The position numbers and the translations under genes are program-made. From NCBI GenBank assembly GCA_023053545.1, contig JAKZAN010000005.1, forward strand, positions 186,001-250,000: a stretch of 64,000 nt of DNA. The letters are read 5' to 3'. Source of the DNA: Lepidurus packardi. Its lineage: Eukaryota; Arthropoda; Branchiopoda; Notostraca; Triopsidae. This document shows positions 24,201 through 34,802 of this stretch, one piece after another. The notes beneath the pieces are model-generated. The model saw nothing but the letters and a program-made list of their open reading frames with translations. It made no database searches and had not been told where the DNA came from. Every line of letters starts with the position of its first letter. The stretch's first letter is position 1.

Positions 24201-27200
24201 AGGAATTAATTCAGTCCGTAAGGAATTATTTCAGTCCGTAATTAATTAATTCATTCCTTACGGAATTAATTAAGTCCATAAGGAATTATTTCAGTCCGTA
24301 AGGAATTATTTCTGTCCGTAATTAATTAATTCATTCCTTACGGAATTAATTAAGTCCATAAGGAATTAATTCAGTCTGTAAGGATTTAATTACGTCCGTA
24401 ATGAATTAATTCAGTCCGAAATCGATTAATTAAGTCCGTAAGGAATTAGTTCAGTCCGTATGAAATTAATTCAGTCCGTAAGGAATTATTTCAGTCCGTA
24501 ATTAATTAATTCATTCCTTACGGAATTAATTTAGTCCATAAGGAATTAACTCAGTCTGTAAGGATTTAATTAAGTCCGTAATGAATTAATTCAGTCTGTA
24601 AGGATTTAATTCAGTCCGTAAGGAATTAATTCAATCCGTAAGGAATTAATTCAGTCCATAAGGAATTAATTCAGTTCGTAAGGTATTAATTCAGTCCGTA
24701 AGGAATTAATTCAGTACGTAAGGAATTAATTCAGTCCGTAATAAATTAATTAAGTCCGTAATGAATTAATTCAGTCCGTATGAAATTAATTCAGTCCGTA
24801 AGGAATTCATTCAGTCCGTAAGGAATTAATTCAGTCCGTAAGGAATTAATTCAGTATATAAGGAATTATTTCAGTCCGTAATTAATTAATTCATTCCTTA
24901 CGGAATTAATTAAGTCCATAAGGAATTAATTCAGTCTTTAAGGATTTAATCAAGTCCGTAATGAATTAATTCAGTCCGAAATCGATTAATTAAGTCCGTA
25001 AGGAATTAATTCAGTCCGTATGAAATTAATTCAGTCCGTAAGTAATTAATTAAGGAATTAATTCAGTCCGTAAGGAATTAATTCAGTCCGTAAGGAATTA
25101 ATTCAGTCCGTAAGGAATTATTTCAGTCCGTAATTAATTAATTCATTCCTTACGGAATTAATTAAGTCCATAAGGAATTATTTCAGTCCGTAAGGAATTA
25201 TTTCTGTCCGTAATTAATTAATTCATTCCTTACGGAATTAATTAAGTCCATAAGGAATTAATTCAGTCTGTAAGGATTTAATTACGTCCGTAATGAATTA
25301 ATTCAGTCCGAAATCGATTAATTAAGTCCGTAATGAATTAATTCAGTCCGTATGAAATTAATTCAGTCCGTAAGGAATTATTTCAGTTCGTAATTAATTA
25401 ATTCATTCCTTACGGAATTAATTAAGTCCATAAGGAATTAATTCAGTCTGTAAGGATTTAATTAAGTCCGTAAGGAATTAATTCAGTCCGTAAGGAATTA
25501 ATTCAGTCCGTAGGGAATTAATTCAGTCCGTAAGGAATAAGTTCAGTACGTAAGGAATTAATTCAGTCCGTAATAAATTAATTAAGTCCGTAATGAATTA
25601 ATTCAGTCCGTATGAAATTAATTAAGTACGTAAGGAATTAATTAAGTCCGTAAGGAATTAATTCAGTCCGTAAGGAATTAATTCAGTCCGTAAGGAATTA
25701 ATTCAGTCCGTAATAAATTAATTAAGTCCGTAATGAATTAATTCAGTCCGTAATGAATTAATTCAGTCCGTATGAAATTAATTCAGTCCGTAAGGAATTA
25801 TTTCAGTCCGTAATTAATTAATTCATTCCTTACGGAATTAATTAAGTCCATAAGGAATTAATTCAGTCTGTAAGGATTTAATTACGTCCGTAATGAATTA
25901 ATTCAGTCCGAAATCGATTAATTAAGTCCGTAATGAATTAGTTCAGTCCGTATGAAATTAATTCAGTCCGTAAGGAATTATTTCAGTCCGTAATTAATTA
26001 ATTCATTCCTTACGGAATTAATTTAGTCCATAAGGAATTAACTCAGTCTGTAAGGATTTAATTAAGTCCGTAATGAATTAATTCAGTCTGTAAGGAATTA
26101 ATTCAGTCCGTAAGGAATTAATTCAATCCGTAAGGAATTAATTCAGTCCGTAAGGAATTAATTCAGTTCGTAAGGTATTAATTCAGTCCGTAAGGAATTA
26201 ATTCAGTCCGTAAGGAATTAATTCAGTCCGTAAGGAATTAATTAAGTCCGTAAGGAATAAGTTCAGTACGTAAGGAATTAATTCAGTCCGTAAGGAATAA
26301 GTTCAGTACGTAAGGAATTAATTCAGTCCGTAATAAATTAATTAAGTCCGTAATGAATTAATTCAGTCCGTATGAAATTAATTCAGTCCGTAAGGAATTC
26401 ATTCAGTCCGTAAGGAATTAATTCAGTCCGTAAAGAATTAATTCAGTCCATAAGGAATTATTTCAGTCCGTAATTAATTAATTCATTCCTTACGGAATTA
26501 ATTAAGTCCATAAGGAATTAATTCAGTCTTTAAGGATTTAATCAAGTCCGTAATGAATTAATTCAGTCCGAAATCGATTAATTAAGTCCGTAAGGAATTA
26601 ATTCAGTCCGTATGAAATTAATTCAGTCCGTAAGTAATTAATTAAGGAATTAATTCAGTCCGTAAGGAATTAATTCAGTCCGTAAGGAATTAATTCAGTC
26701 CGTAAGGAATTATTTCAGTCCGTAATTAATTAATTCATTCCTTACGGAATTAATTAAGTCCATAAGGAATTATTTCAGTCCGTAAGGAATTATTTCTGTC
26801 CGTAATTAATTACTTCATTCCTTACGGAATTAATTAAGTCCATAAGGAATTAATTCAGTCTGTAAGGATTTAATTACGTCCGTAATGAATTAATTCAGTC
26901 CGAAATCGATTAATTAAGTCCGTAATGAATTAATTCAGTCCGTATGAAATTAATTCAGTCCGTAAGGAATTATTTCAGTTCGTAATTAATTAATTCATTC
27001 CTTACTTAATTAATTAAGTCCATAAGGAATTAATTCAGTCTGTAAGGATTTAATTAAGTCCGTAATGAATTAATTCAGTCCGTAAGGAATTAATTCAGTC
27101 CGTAAGGAATTAATTCAGTCCGTAAGGAATTAATTCAGTCCGTAAGGAATTAATTCAGTCCGTAAGGAATTATTTCTGTCCGTAATTAATTAATTCATTC

Positions 27201-27894
27201 CTTACGGAAATAATTAAGTCCATAAGGAATTAATTCAGTCTGTAAGGATTTAATTACGTCCGTAATGAATTAATTCAGTCCGAAATCGATTAATTAAGTC
27301 CGTAATGAATTAATTCAGTCCGTATGAAATTAATTCAGTCCGTAAGGAATTAATTAAGGAATTAATTCAGTCCGTAAGGAATTAATTCAGTCCGTAAGGA
27401 ATTATTTCAGTCCGTAATTAATTAATTCATTCCTTACGGAATTAATTAAGTCCATAAGGAATTAACTCAGTCTGTAAGGAATTAATTCAGTCCGTAAGGA
27501 ATTAATTCAGTCCGTAAGGAATTAATTCAGTTCGTAAGGAATTAATTCAGTCCGTAAGGAATTAATTAAGTCCGTAAGGAATAAGTTCAGTACGTAAGGA
27601 ATTAATTCAGTCCGTAATAAATAAATTAAGTCCGTAATGAATTAATTCAGTCCGTAAGGAATTAATTCAGTAAGAAAGGAATTCAATCAATTCTAAAGAA
27701 TTAATTCAGTCCGTAAGGAACTAATTCAGTCCGTAAGGAATTAATTCAGTCCGTAAGGAATTAATTCAGTCCGTAAGGAATTAATTAAGTCCGTAAGGAA
27801 TTATTTCAGTCCGTAATTAATTAATTCATTCCTTACGGAATTAATTAAGTCCATAAGGAATTAATTCAGTCTGTAAGGATTTAATTAAGTCCGT
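21201..27894 (+). repeat. Satellite, subfamily A with tandem higher-order units
   Basis: This array has subfamily A monomers and inverted CATTCCTTACGG units. The landmark GTAAGTAATTAATTAAGG appears near 22494, 24146, 25038 and 26630. The spacings are therefore about 1.65, 0.89 and 1.59 kb, consistent with repeated unequal exchange involving units of roughly 0.9 and 1.6 kb. The array stops at the LTR of the BEL element. Confidence 0.9.
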
Positions 27895-28209
27895 TGTTAC
27901 CAACAGTTATGGCCAACACCGTTGGCAATTGGCGATCGAGGTTCGTGTTAAGGGAGAAAAGTCAGGTCGAATGTATTTAACTCGAACGTAACACAAAGCT
28001 CCAAAGTCAAGTAACCCCCACCCAACACCCACGTCACTTAGATTACCTTTCATCAAAACCTTTCTACAACCTTCTCTCTCACTGTTCAATCGCAACTGCC
28101 TTTCTCCCTTTCGAGACAACCGCGAGCTCCCTTTTGTCCCTCTTTCTCTTTCCCTTCCATTCCCTTTCCTTTCATTCTTTCCCCTTCCGGACTGTACTTG
28201 TCCGGAACA
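27895..28209 (-). repeat. 3' LTR of the BEL element
   Basis: This LTR reads TGTTCCGG...GGTAACA on the minus strand. It matches the LTR at 34140-34455 except for one missing G and about three substitutions (a G/C change in CCAAAGTCAAG and two near the CCCTTTTGTCCC tract), implying a recent insertion. The integrase ORF stays open into this LTR for about 100 codons. No obvious polypurine tract precedes it. Confidence 0.93.
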
Positions 28210-29800
28210 ACGCCGGCCAGTTTTGTTCCCAACAGCCGAGTCTTCTGGGGTGGCGTCTTCAGCTTCTTCAAGTAGGCACAGTTTCGTCACAGGTCTAACA
28301 TATTCACCGCTCACAGTCTTGATGACCGCGGTGCGAACGACACCATCCGGTCCCGGGATGGTTTCAGTAACACGGCCTAAAGGCCACCGCCCTCGGGGAC
28401 TATTGTTGTCCACTACAATTACGACGTCTCCCGGTCGTAAATTTCGCCGAGCCTTAAGCCATGTCCGACGCTCGATCAAGTTGGGAACGTATTCCCTTAA
28501 CCAACGTCGCCAAAATCCATTAGCAATGATTTGTGAAGAACGCCAACGCTTCCGGGAGCTAACTTCCTCCTCGCAGAAGATGTCAGGGGGAATGTTGGGA
28601 TTAGCCCTCCCCAAGAGAAAGTGGTTCGGCGTTAGCGGCTGCAGGTCACGATGGTCCAGGCTAACGTGAGTTAAGGGGCGGCTGTTGATAAGCGACTCAA
28701 CCTCTACCATTACGGTGGCGAGTACCTCGTCGGTTACCGTTCGGTTTTTTAATGTAGCACGCAAGGCGACCTTGGCAGAGCGAACCATCCGCTCCCATGC
28801 ACCCCCAAAGTGTGGAGCCGCAGGGGGGGAGAAGTGCCAAGTAATTCCCCTCTCGGAAACGTCATTTAGCAACTTGTCAGATTTTAGGTTTTGCAAACCT
28901 TCTCGTAGTATCCTTTCGCCCGCTACTAAATTGGTTCCGTTGTCGCTGTAGCAGGTAACGGGGCAGCCACGCCTACCGATAAACCGTCGTAGGGCCATTA
29001 AAAACGAGTCGGCATCCAACGATTCGGTGAGTTCAATATGGACGGCCCGCGTGACTAAGCAGGTAAAAATGCATCCATAGCGTTTGTGTATTCTGCGGTG
29101 AATAACTACTTGCAAAGGGCCAAAAAAGTCGACGCCTGTGTTCGTAAATGCTGGCATGGACGATTGCAGACGATCCTTTGGTAGGGCCGCCATCATGGGA
29201 ATTTGCGGCTGACTCCTTGCCTTCCGACAAGTTACACACTTCCGTACCATGCCTTGTACTGTTGACCGTCCACGTAACACCCAATATGTCTGCTGTAATT
29301 CGCAAAGCGTGCGTTCAGTAGAGGGGTGCAATAAACGTTCGTGGATATCGCGGATTATCAGAGTTGTGAGTGGATGGTTCGGGCATAAAAGAATCGGGTT
29401 GCGAGTATCGGGATCAACTTGGGCGTGCTGGATTCTTCCATCCGCTCGGATCAGCCCGTCATGGTCGATGACTGGGTTCAGCTTTGAGAGACGTGAGCTG
29501 ACCTTAATTCCATTGCCGTCTTGTAAGGCCTTATGCTCTTCGGCGAAAGAAGAAAGCTGGGCCGTCTTGAGGCATATTATCATAGCCCCTCTCAGCTCCA
29601 CAGCATCAAGGCATCCGCGTTTTCTGTTTTCGGAGTTTACCCGGCAGTTTCGGGCGAAGCGAAGAATGTATGCGACAACACGCCTGATTCGCGCGAGACG
29701 GGATGACTTCTCGAACAGGTCGTCTATCTCCTTTGTGGGTTCCTCTATAAGGCCGGCCCATTTCGTTAGGACGACTTTCCGGATCGTGAATCGGACTTTG
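28210..29800 (-). pseudogene. BEL integrase region (frameshifted from the upstream polyprotein)
   Basis: The open frame runs 29940-27907 on the minus strand and supplies the C-terminal half of the BEL polyprotein. It shows an HHCC zinc-binding region (DIHERLLHPS, then CVTCRKA) and an integrase core with acidic residues in GVDFFGPL, YSDNGTN and GGAWERM (roughly residues 268, 330 and 379 of the frame). A C-terminal domain follows, with HFLLGR and a GDVVIVVD...GRWPLGRV segment. The first 45-50 codons of the frame are probably out-of-frame sequence, since the upstream ORF covers the same bases. The true junction is near 29770-29800. Beyond 28210 the frame runs into the LTR and reads low-complexity charged residues that are unlikely to be functional. 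Integrase inserts the cDNA into host DNA. Confidence 0.88.
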
Positions 29801-32800
29801 CTCGAACGTGTCTTGGTTCGACCAGGTGATTTGCGGAGTAAGCAGGAAGTCGGGGCCGCTGAACCAGCGTTTTCCATTAACGAAGTCTCGAGCCAACAGT
29901 CCACGGCTGCATTCGTCAGCTGGGTTCTGCTTCCCGGCAATGTGACGCCACTGTGTAGGGTCCGTAAGCTCTAGGATCTCTCCGACCCTGTTAGCCACGA
30001 ATGTAGTAAGACGATGGGTTGAACGCAACCATTTTAATACTGTCGTGGAGTCGGTCCAGAGGTAGGACTCCTGTACGGGCATCGCGAGCTCCTTCATAAC
30101 TGTACAAGACAAACGTGCCGCCACCAGTGCTCCAAGAAGTTCGAGTCTCGGAATCGTTAGTTGTTTTATGGGGGCAACGCGAGACTTAGACATGACAAAT
30201 ACCACTGACCGTTCTCCAGAAGTGTAGAACAATCTCAGGTAACTCACCGCGCCGTATCCTATTTCGGAAGCGTCACTGAACCTGTGGAGTTGGGCGGAGG
30301 AAATCGGAGTGTCGTCTCTTCTGAAACAGCGGTCGATGGATAACGAATTAAGACATTCGAGTTCGCTTAGCCAAGACTCCCAGGTGTTCGCGAGCCCTGA
30401 TGGCAGGTCTTCGTCCCAATCGATGTTGAGACGCCAAATCTCCTGGAGGAGGGATTTTGCCACAAGTATCACCGGTGACAGGAAGCCAAGCGGATCGAAA
30501 ATGCTTGATACCGTCCTTAGGACATTCCTTTTGGTGTACTTGCACTCTCCAATGGTGATCTTGAAAGACAATGTGTCCCTTTCGGCGTTCCATAGCATTC
30601 CAAGCGTCCGTTCAATCGGGAGTTCATCTAGGTCGAGGTCCAGCTTCGGGTCCAAACGTTCGACGCTTGGAAGAGATCCCATCACCCTTCTAGAGCTGGA
30701 CAGCCACTTAGTCAGTTTGAACCCACCGCGACGCAACAGGTTAGATAGCTCACTACAGGTTGCAATCACCTGTTCCTCCGTATTACTGGAGTCCAGTAAG
30801 TTATCAACATACATGTTTGCTTTGATTTTTTCGATGAGGTCTGGCCGGTCAGGTGAAAAGGCTTCCGCCGTCCTTCGCAGAGCAAACATGCAGATTGAGG
30901 GTGATGATACCGCTCCAAAGATTTGGACGGTCATCTGATAAGTGCGTGGGGCCGACGTCTCTCCGGGTGACCTCCAAAGGAAGCGGAGAGCAGCTTGATC
31001 TTCCGGTTTCACCCTAACTTGGTGGAACATTTTTTCCACGTCCGACGAAACAGCAACAAGACCTTCACGGAGTCTAGTGAGAAGTCCGGGTAAACTGACG
31101 ATGAAATCGGGACCTCGAAGTAGGCAGCAATTTAGGGAAACACCATCGTGTTTCGCTGAGGCATCGAAGACTACGCGTATCTTATCGGGTTTGTTGGGGT
31201 TGATCACCCCATGATGGGGAAGAAACCAAGTTCGACCCTTGGGGCCTTCGAGTTCGTTGGGCTGCAGTGGTCTCGCGTGTCCGAGGGAGATGTGTTCGTC
31301 GATTACTGTCTCGTATCTTATAGCGAATTCGGGGTCCCGAGCAAATCTCCTCTCCATCGTGAATAAACGCTTCAGGGCGGAACTTCGATTGTTAGGTAGG
31401 GTAGTTTCTGGAGACTTCCATGGCAAGCCGATCTCTAAGCGTTCTCCGTCATGGTAGATGGAACTCTCGAAGAGTTGCAAGGCCTTCGTGTCTTCTGGAC
31501 TAGCTGGGATATCCTTTTTTGCGATCCCTAGCGTTTCTATGGTCCAGAATTTCTCCACCAATCCGTGGAGGTCTTGTAGTTCGGGTGAGGGCTCACATCT
31601 AATCATGTTGCAGCTGGCAGGACGCGATTCCGGGGTCCAGAAAGGGTAGCACCCAACGACGGACCAACCAAAACGTGTTAACATAGCGGTCGGGGCTGAT
31701 ACACCTGGAGGTGGTTCGCGCCAATCGAGTTGTTTGTGCGCTCTGATCGCATCGTGGCCCACGAGTACGGTAACCTGAGACGCGTCGACTTCAGGTAGGT
31801 CGAGATCTGCCAAGTGAGACCATTTCTGCTTTTCTTCGGACCAATTAATATACCATCGCGAAACGTTCACTCGGGGAACGGAGAGTGCCTTTGGAATTTC
31901 GATTGTCGTTGTCCGGTCTATGGATTCGATGGAAAAGTTCACCCTGTGCGCATCTACTTCTGGATCTTGACCATGATATGTTCCGAGTTGCAGGCGTACC
32001 GGATCTCCTTGTAGTCCAAGCTGTGCTGCTGCGTCGTTTCGGATTAGGGTGACCTCGCTACCAGGGTCAAATAAGGCGAAGGTGTCGAAGTACCTGCCTT
32101 CTGCCTTAAGCCTCACTGGGGTTACGTAGAGCAGCGTTCGGCCGACTGCCCTATTAGAAGCCACAGCGTTGATCATCGGAACGGCTGGTTTCTCTTCGCT
32201 GTACGGTGAGTTTCCAGTTCTGATGGTCGTAGCGGAATTTGCTTCGTAACTGCTTCGGGGTGCACCATGTAGTAGCTTGTGGTGCAAGAACTTACAGCCG
32301 TTAACCTCGCAAATGTCTGTTCGGTTACATTGTCTGCCTAGGTGCCCATTGCGGAGGCACCTAAAACAGAGACCCTTGCGCTTCGCCACTGAAATCCTCT
32401 CGGTTGGCGAAAGACCTGTGAACTTGTCACAGTCTTCGATCGGGTGCTGCTCGTTGCAGACAATACATTCATTTGTCGTGCTATCGCGATTGTCGATACT
32501 CGTTGCTAGTACGGTCGGGGAGAAACGCGGTTTCGTTGTGTTGGGAGTCTTCGGAACACTCCCTTCTCGTTTCGTCGGTTCTGGCTTACACGTAGGCCGT
32601 ACCAGCCTTTCCGCCATGACTTGGTCGGCCAACCATGCGTCAAAATCAGGAAGCGTCGGGGAACGCGGTCGGAGGCGGAGCATATGGTGTCCCCACTTGC
32701 TTCGTAAACGTGGAGGTAACTTCTGGACCAACTGCTCAAGGGTCGCCACAGACGCGAGCTCTTGACTATATCCGCTGCTATGCAGAGTGTTAATGGATCC

Positions 32801-34093
32801 GCGAATTTTACGAGAGAAGGACTGAAGGGCTTCAAACTCCTCGTTTATGAGCGGTGGAATCTCCAGCATGGTCCGTATGTAGGCGCGGGCGATTAACTGG
32901 GGGTGTCCATAGTTCTTGCGGAGTTCCTGGAGCGCTTGTCGATATAACAACGGGCTGTGTAGGCTTTCAGCTATACTCTCTCTGATCTCGGGAGTCAGCA
33001 TTTCTCGGAGCATGGCAATCCTTTGCGCGTCATTGGGTATGACGTCGTGCACCAGACTCTTGAAACTGTCGATAAAAAGCGTCCAGTTTTTTGGGTCACC
33101 ATCGAAAGGTTTCAATTCTAGCTTGGGCATGACTCCCATAATCCAGGGCGCGTACGCAAAGGTGGAGGGAGGCGGAGCAATGTTGTTGGAGCTGTCTTGT
33201 TGAGTAGCCCATGACGTAAAGTCGTCCCTCTGTCGCGTGCGGTTCGCCCTTAAACTGTCGATCCACCCGTCCGGTCGGGCGGCTGACGTCATGGGTTCAG
33301 GTAAGACGGCCGGCCCGTTCAGTGTCGCACCGAAGAAATCGCCCTGTACTGCCTGAGGCCTAGTCTCCGACCACACTGTTCGAGGCTTCGGGGGTATGAG
33401 TGTAGCGTGTCTCATACCGTTTGCCGCTGAGGCAGCCTCGTCGGGGTAATCTTCGGCTTCAATGGTCTGCAGGTGCTCGATTTCGGCCCTCTTCTGTTCC
33501 ACCTCGGTAGCAGCCTTGCGTATCTCGCGGTTGCGCTCCACATGTGTACGAAGTTGCACGATTTCCTGATGATTTCGTTGATTTGTCAGGATGAGGTCGT
33601 GAAGTCGTCGGGTGGTCTGAATTTCTTCTTCGGCTGCAATCTTCAATTCCTGAAGCCGTATGGCTCTTTGGTCGTGTTCAAGTTTGGCTTCCTGAAGGCG
33701 TGTGCTAACGGCTGATTTCGCGGACGTAGAGGAAGAGGAACCTTCGGAGGGGGGTCGGTTCTTCAGGTATTCGTCGACCTTGTCCAGGCAATCGTGCAGT
33801 TCTTTCCGTAAGCTTTCAGCCCACGTGGCTTGCGAAAGTTCTGTAATCTCTTCGATCCGGTTATTCAGCCGGAGGCATTGCTCATGCAGGTCGGTGAGTT
33901 GGTATCGCAATGTTCGGATTTCTGAACGTCGTTTTTGAGCATTTATTGTATCCAGGATAAAGTTTATGTGCTTGGTGTGTTGGGTTTTGCCGATTCTACG
34001 TTGAATTTTGAGGCTTTCCACACTAATTAAGTCTATAACTTCGTCATCCCTCTCGGGGTTCAAAGACGTCGTAGGGATATTCGCGGTGGCCAT
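29606..34093 (-). CDS. BEL Gag-protease-RT-RNase H polyprotein
   Basis: This is a 1495-codon ORF. The N-terminal third is Gag, with coiled-coil-like charged helices. A Cys/His region follows at roughly residues 540-610 (CIVCNEQHPIEDC, CFRCLRNGHLGRQC). Next come an aspartic protease with DPGS in place of the usual DTG/DSG (about residue 673) and an RT with VVFDAS and the catalytic box YVDN (about residue 1094), a variant of YVDD. RNase H follows, with FSDAS (about residue 1270) and a later WTDST. The last 50-60 residues are out of frame because of an indel near 29770-29800; the integrase lies in another frame. The start at 34093 lies 46 bp inside the 5' LTR. DPGS and YVDN deviate from the canonical motifs, so activity is uncertain. 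Confidence 0.92.
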   Translation of the reverse strand: MATANIPTTSLNPERDDEVIDLISVESLKIQRRIGKTQHTKHINFILDTINAQKRRSEIRTLRYQLTDLHEQCLRLNNRIEEITELSQATWAESLRKELHDCLDKVDEYLKNRPPSEGSSSSTSAKSAVSTRLQEAKLEHDQRAIRLQELKIAAEEEIQTTRRLHDLILTNQRNHQEIVQLRTHVERNREIRKAATEVEQKRAEIEHLQTIEAEDYPDEAASAANGMRHATLIPPKPRTVWSETRPQAVQGDFFGATLNGPAVLPEPMTSAARPDGWIDSLRANRTRQRDDFTSWATQQDSSNNIAPPPSTFAYAPWIMGVMPKLELKPFDGDPKNWTLFIDSFKSLVHDVIPNDAQRIAMLREMLTPEIRESIAESLHSPLLYRQALQELRKNYGHPQLIARAYIRTMLEIPPLINEEFEALQSFSRKIRGSINTLHSSGYSQELASVATLEQLVQKLPPRLRSKWGHHMLRLRPRSPTLPDFDAWLADQVMAERLVRPTCKPEPTKREGSVPKTPNTTKPRFSPTVLATSIDNRDSTTNECIVCNEQHPIEDCDKFTGLSPTERISVAKRKGLCFRCLRNGHLGRQCNRTDICEVNGCKFLHHKLLHGAPRSSYEANSATTIRTGNSPYSEEKPAVPMINAVASNRAVGRTLLYVTPVRLKAEGRYFDTFALFDPGSEVTLIRNDAAAQLGLQGDPVRLQLGTYHGQDPEVDAHRVNFSIESIDRTTTIEIPKALSVPRVNVSRWYINWSEEKQKWSHLADLDLPEVDASQVTVLVGHDAIRAHKQLDWREPPPGVSAPTAMLTRFGWSVVGCYPFWTPESRPASCNMIRCEPSPELQDLHGLVEKFWTIETLGIAKKDIPASPEDTKALQLFESSIYHDGERLEIGLPWKSPETTLPNNRSSALKRLFTMERRFARDPEFAIRYETVIDEHISLGHARPLQPNELEGPKGRTWFLPHHGVINPNKPDKIRVVFDASAKHDGVSLNCCLLRGPDFIVSLPGLLTRLREGLVAVSSDVEKMFHQVRVKPEDQAALRFLWRSPGETSAPRTYQMTVQIFGAVSSPSICMFALRRTAEAFSPDRPDLIEKIKANMYVDNLLDSSNTEEQVIATCSELSNLLRRGGFKLTKWLSSSRRVMGSLPSVERLDPKLDLDLDELPIERTLGMLWNAERDTLSFKITIGECKYTKRNVLRTVSSIFDPLGFLSPVILVAKSLLQEIWRLNIDWDEDLPSGLANTWESWLSELECLNSLSIDRCFRRDDTPISSAQLHRFSDASEIGYGAVSYLRLFYTSGERSVVFVMSKSRVAPIKQLTIPRLELLGALVAARLSCTVMKELAMPVQESYLWTDSTTVLKWLRSTHRLTTFVANRVGEILELTDPTQWRHIAGKQNPADECSRGLLARDFVNGKRWFSGPDFLLTPQITWSNQDTFEQSPIHDPESRPNEMGRPYRGTHKGDRRPVREVIPSRANQACCRIHSSLRPKLPGKLRKQKTRMP

Positions 34094-34117
34094 TTTCGGG
34101 TGTTAACGGTTTCGGTT

Positions 34118-34133
34118 CCGGGTTTCGGCACCA
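34118..34133 (-). promoter_or_regulatory. Candidate primer-binding site of the BEL element
   Basis: On the minus strand, six bases inside the 5' LTR, lies TGGTGCCGAAACCCGG. It begins with TGG, the complement of a tRNA CCA end, and is where minus-strand priming is expected. The specific tRNA was not identified. Confidence 0.55.
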
Positions 34134-34139
34134 GCAAAT

Positions 34140-34455
34140 TGTTACCAACAGTTATGGCCAACACCGTTGGGCAATTGGCGATCGAGGTTCGTGTTAAGGG
34201 AGAAAAGTCAGGTCGAATGTATTTAACTCGAACGTAACACAAAGCTCCAAACTCAAGTAACCCCCACCCAACACCCACGTCACTTAGATTACCTTTCATC
34301 AAAACCTTTCTACAACCTTCTCTCTCACTGTTCAATCGCAACTGCCTTTCTCCCTTTCGAGACAACCGCGAGCTCCCCTTTGTCCGTCTTTCTCTTTCCC
34401 TTCCATTCCCTTTCCTTTCATTCTTTCCCCTTCCGGACTGTACTTGTCCGGAACA
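34140..34455 (-). repeat. 5' LTR of the BEL element
   Basis: This 316-bp direct repeat of 27895-28209 reads TGTT...AACA on the minus strand. It should carry the promoter, though no clear TATA box was recognised. The sequence outside it is not satellite, unlike the other flank. Confidence 0.93.
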
Positions 34456-34802
34456 ATACCCTTTCTTTATTTTACAGCAAAAACCAATATAGTACTTCGA
34501 ATTCGCGAGAACAACAACTAAATTAGACAAAACACCACTAGATACCACCCAGAATACTAAATTAGACAAAACACCACTAGATACCACCCAGAATACACCA
34601 ACTGAACCACTACAGATTCCCCTGGCCGAAGCCACGGTCCTTTAATTACTTCTGTCCTCACTAGTTTTATGGAAACTGACACTAATGTCAATTTGCTTAT
34701 ATAAGTAAACTAAAGCACACGAAAAATCACTGTCACAACTTAAAGGTTGCTGAAAAAGGCGACTGAAGAACTTTCCTGTCTGCGCTCGACGTCTGCACCT
34801 GT
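34456..34802. other. Non-satellite flank between the BEL element and the inverted array
   Basis: These 347 bp resemble neither satellite nor the neighbouring elements. They contain a 39-bp direct duplication and a CTTATATAAG palindrome near 34697. A minus-strand ORF of about 190 codons covers part of it and the LTR, but its repeated peptide simply reflects the 39-bp duplication, so it is not called as a gene. The origin is unknown. It could be a piece of the locus where the BEL element originally inserted. Confidence 0.6.
34518..34595. repeat. 39-bp tandem duplication (two identical copies)
   Basis: A 39-bp unit beginning CTAAATTAGACAAAACACCA occurs at 34518-34556 and again, without any change, at 34557-34595. 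The identity indicates a recent duplication. Confidence 0.95.

Larger units (their letters stand above)
27895..34455 (-). mobile_element. BEL/Pao LTR retrotransposon, nearly complete
   Basis: This 6561-bp element has flanking LTRs of 315 and 316 bp that differ by only a few bases, and internal coding in the order Gag, protease, RT, RNase H, integrase, which is typical of BEL/Pao. It has no envelope gene. The coding sequence is one long frame broken by a frameshift near 29770-29800. The bases flanking the two LTRs do not match (CCGT on the left, ATACC on the right), so no target duplication is visible. The left neighbour is satellite and the right neighbour is unrelated DNA. This suggests that the element or its surroundings were rearranged after insertion. 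Confidence 0.93.

Noticed and set aside
1-27894. CRISPR-like array because of short regular repeats
   Set aside because: The 20-bp repeats are directly adjacent with no unique spacers, and the rest of the window is eukaryotic. It is a satellite.
28086-28271. Short minus-strand ORF at the BEL 3' LTR as an extra gene or envelope
   Set aside because: It is a charged low-complexity reading of the LTR with no signal peptide or membrane segment. The element has no envelope gene.
29606-29940. Programmed frameshift between BEL RNase H and integrase
   Set aside because: No convincing slippery site was found, and BEL elements generally use one frame. A mutation is more likely, though not proven.
34060-34635. 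191-codon minus-strand ORF across the BEL 5' LTR
   Set aside because: It reads LTR and flank sequence, its repeated peptide is only the 39-bp duplication translated, and it overlaps the Gag start in another frame.
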